Source: Candidatus Hepatoplasma crinochetorum
Lineage (GTDB): Bacteria > Bacillota_I > Bacilli_A > Mycoplasmatales > Hepatoplasmataceae
DNA: 64,000 nucleotides
Assembly (NCBI GenBank): GCA_001179805.1
Contig: CWGI01000001.1
Location: 537,755 to 601,754 of the forward strand
Reading direction: 5' to 3'
Part shown: piece after piece, positions 62,593 to 64,000 of the stretch
Layout of the letters: each line of letters begins with the position of its first letter
Numbering within the stretch: position 1 is the first letter of the stretch
Notes under the pieces: generated by a model
Told to the model about the DNA's origin: nothing
What the model saw: the letters and a program-made list of their open reading frames with translations, nothing else
Databases searched by the model: none
Made by a program: the position numbers and the translations under genes

Positions 62593-63160
62593 TTTTTTAG
62601 TGCATATTAAACAATTTATTTTAATTTAAATTAAAATTGTAACTAAATTTAAAATTTTACTATTTTAATAAATTTTATATGTAAAATATGTTAATTTATT
62701 TTTCTTTCTTTTTAAAATAATTAAATTATTTTTGATAAGTTAAAAATATAGAATTTAGTAGAAAATAATTTATTTTTAATAATTTAATTACATTTATGAT
62801 TTTTATTTTTATATAAATTTTTTATAATAATTTATATAAAAATAATTGTAAGATTTATTAAATTATATCTATCTTAAAATATAGATTATTTATTAAAATT
62901 TTAAATCCTATTTTTTATTTTCTACCTTAAAATTATATTATTTAAAATAAAGTAATCATTTATTGTTTTTATGAATATTAATTAATTTAAATCTATAATA
63001 TACAATTATTTTGCAATTATTTTAATATTAATTTAGATAAATATCTCAACATATTTAATACATTATAATTAAGATAAATTTAGTAATACTAAAATAATAT
63101 TTTTTATAAAATATTTTTCTTAATTAACTTAATTAAATTTAGTACAATTATATTAGATAT
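62593..63160. other. Extremely AT-rich intergenic region
   Basis: 568 bp almost without G or C, between the divergent SDR3 and RCC1 genes, and presumably carrying both promoters. It contains simple AT palindromes (for example TTTATATAAA twice near 62813-62850 and an 18-bp palindrome at about 62619-62636). No gene, RNA or DnaA-box cluster was seen. Confidence 0.5.
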
Positions 63161-64000
63161 ATGAAAAAAATATTTTCTTTTTTAATTCCTCTTCTATTTT
63201 TAGGATTAATTTCACAAAATTCATTTTTTATTAGAAATATCAATAAAAATGTTGATATAACCTCAGATGAAAAAATTCTTGATTTTGAAACAGGAGTAAA
63301 TTTTAATTCAACAATAACTGATTCTAATAATGATGAATATGCCGATACATTGTATATGTGAGGAGATAATAGTTATGGACAACTTGGTGATGGAACAACT
63401 AATGATAAACTTACACCGACAAAAATAACACCGCAAGGACAATCTAATTGAGGTGGAAACATTATTGATTTATCTTTGGGAAATCAAGCTGGTTCAATAA
63501 TAGATACTGATTTAGATGGTTATGCTGATACATTGTATATGTGAGGATACAATAATTTTGGTCAAATAGGAGATGGCACAACATCAAATAAACTTACACC
63601 GACAATAATTACGCCGCAAGGACAATCTAATTGAGATGGAAACATTATTGATTTATCTTTAGGAATAAATCATAGTGCTGTTACTGTCGATACTAACTCA
63701 AATGGAGATGCTGATACATTGTATATGTGAGGAGAAAATGGTAATGGTCAAATCGGTGATAATACGACAACTAATAGATATGTTCCGACAAAAATAACTC
63801 CACAAGGACAATCTGATTGAGGTGGAAACATTATTGATTTATCTTTAGGGGCAAATCATAGTGCTATTACTATTGATACTGATTTAGATGGTTATGCTGA
63901 TACATTGTATATGTGAGGATATAATAGTAGTGGTCAAATAGGAGATGGCACAACATCAAATAAACTTACACCGACAATAATTACACCAGATGGACAATCT
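63161..64000 (+). CDS. Exported RCC1-repeat protein (3' truncated by window edge)
   Basis: The visible 280 codons start with a signal peptide (M-K-K-I-F-S-F-L-I-P-L-L-F-L-G-L-I). They then repeat units of 61-62 residues with the core D-T-L-Y-M-W-G-x-N-x-x-G-Q-I/L-G-D-G-T-T. A segment D-T-D-L-D-G-Y-A-D or a variant (D-x-D-x-D-G-x-x-D, like Ca-binding loops) precedes each. The core starts at 63344, 63527, 63713 and 63899. Each W-G uses TGA. Related to the protein at 43350 but with far more regular repeats. Probably a surface protein. Confidence 0.8.
63344..64000 (+). repeat. 183-186 bp tandem coding repeats
   Basis: Four copies of a 61-62 codon unit of the RCC1 protein are visible, with the shared GATACATTGTATATGTGAGG at 63344, 63527, 63713 and 63899. 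The array continues past the window end. Confidence 0.85.

Noticed and set aside
62593..63160. Possible replication origin in the AT-rich gap
   Set aside because: No DnaA-box cluster (TTATCCACA-like) and no dnaA or dnaN neighbours; high AT alone is not evidence in this genome.
1..64000. Many genes look broken into fragments by TGA
   Set aside because: The fragments rejoin into full-length conserved proteins when TGA is Trp, and the TGA positions fall at conserved Trp sites. They are not pseudogenes.
1..64000. CRISPR arrays, transposases or prophage genes
   Set aside because: None seen. The only regular repeats are coding repeats, the terminator block pair and the Panacea3 duplication.

Overview
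The window is from a wall-less, very AT-rich Mollicute (mycoplasma-like bacterium) that reads UGA as tryptophan. Dozens of conserved proteins (TruA, PolC, TopA, thioredoxin W-C-G-P-C, PurA and others) are continuous only if TGA is read as Trp. All coordinates here use that code (table 4), and TAA and TAG are the only stops. Large RCC1-repeat surface proteins and the overall composition would fit an arthropod-associated lineage such as Hepatoplasma, but that placement is a guess.

Positions 1-35138 are a dense, almost entirely plus-strand housekeeping block in the order usual for Firmicutes and Mollicutes. It starts with ecfT(partial)-truA-rplM-rpsI and tRNA-Ile(GAT), then rbgA-dprA-topA, rpsB-tsf, and pyrH-frr-cdsA-rseP-polC. 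Next come nusA-ylxR-infB-rbfA-truB-ribF, rsgA, rpsO, acpS-plsC, a pyrimidine nucleoside phosphorylase gene, scpA-scpB-rluB, a MATE transporter, a Cof-type phosphatase, a SpoU methylase, trxA and pheS-pheT. Genes usually found between these (uppS, dxr, proS, rimP) are missing. A convincing unannotated small RNA lies on the minus strand between rpsO and acpS.

Positions 35214-40281 carry a second MATE-like protein, purB, purA and nfo. Positions 40326-43245 hold a SIR2-like gene overlapping a HerA-type ATPase gene, the layout of SIR2-HerA antiphage systems, but the SIR2 protein has lost its expected catalytic residues. An exported RCC1-repeat protein and a convergent DEAD-box helicase follow. Then come rsmD-coaD-gmk, a PP2C phosphatase/Ser-Thr kinase pair, an orphan Panacea-domain gene with a C-terminal frameshift, rpmF-nusB, rsmH, and ftsZ-sepF (no ftsA or mraZ).

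Positions 54251-62592 are an accessory region. A DUF262/DUF1524 (GmrSD-like) nuclease gene faces a leftward cluster. In transcription order the cluster is SDR3, Panacea3, 2-TM protein, SDR remnant, X2 fused in frame to SDR2, SDR1, Panacea2, 2-TM protein, X1. It looks like a tandemly duplicated SDR-Panacea-membrane protein-X cassette. Panacea is a known antitoxin domain, and in both copies it is followed by a 140-residue two-TM protein. I consider this the best candidate for an undescribed system here. The window ends inside a second exported RCC1-repeat protein with nearly identical 61-62 residue repeats.
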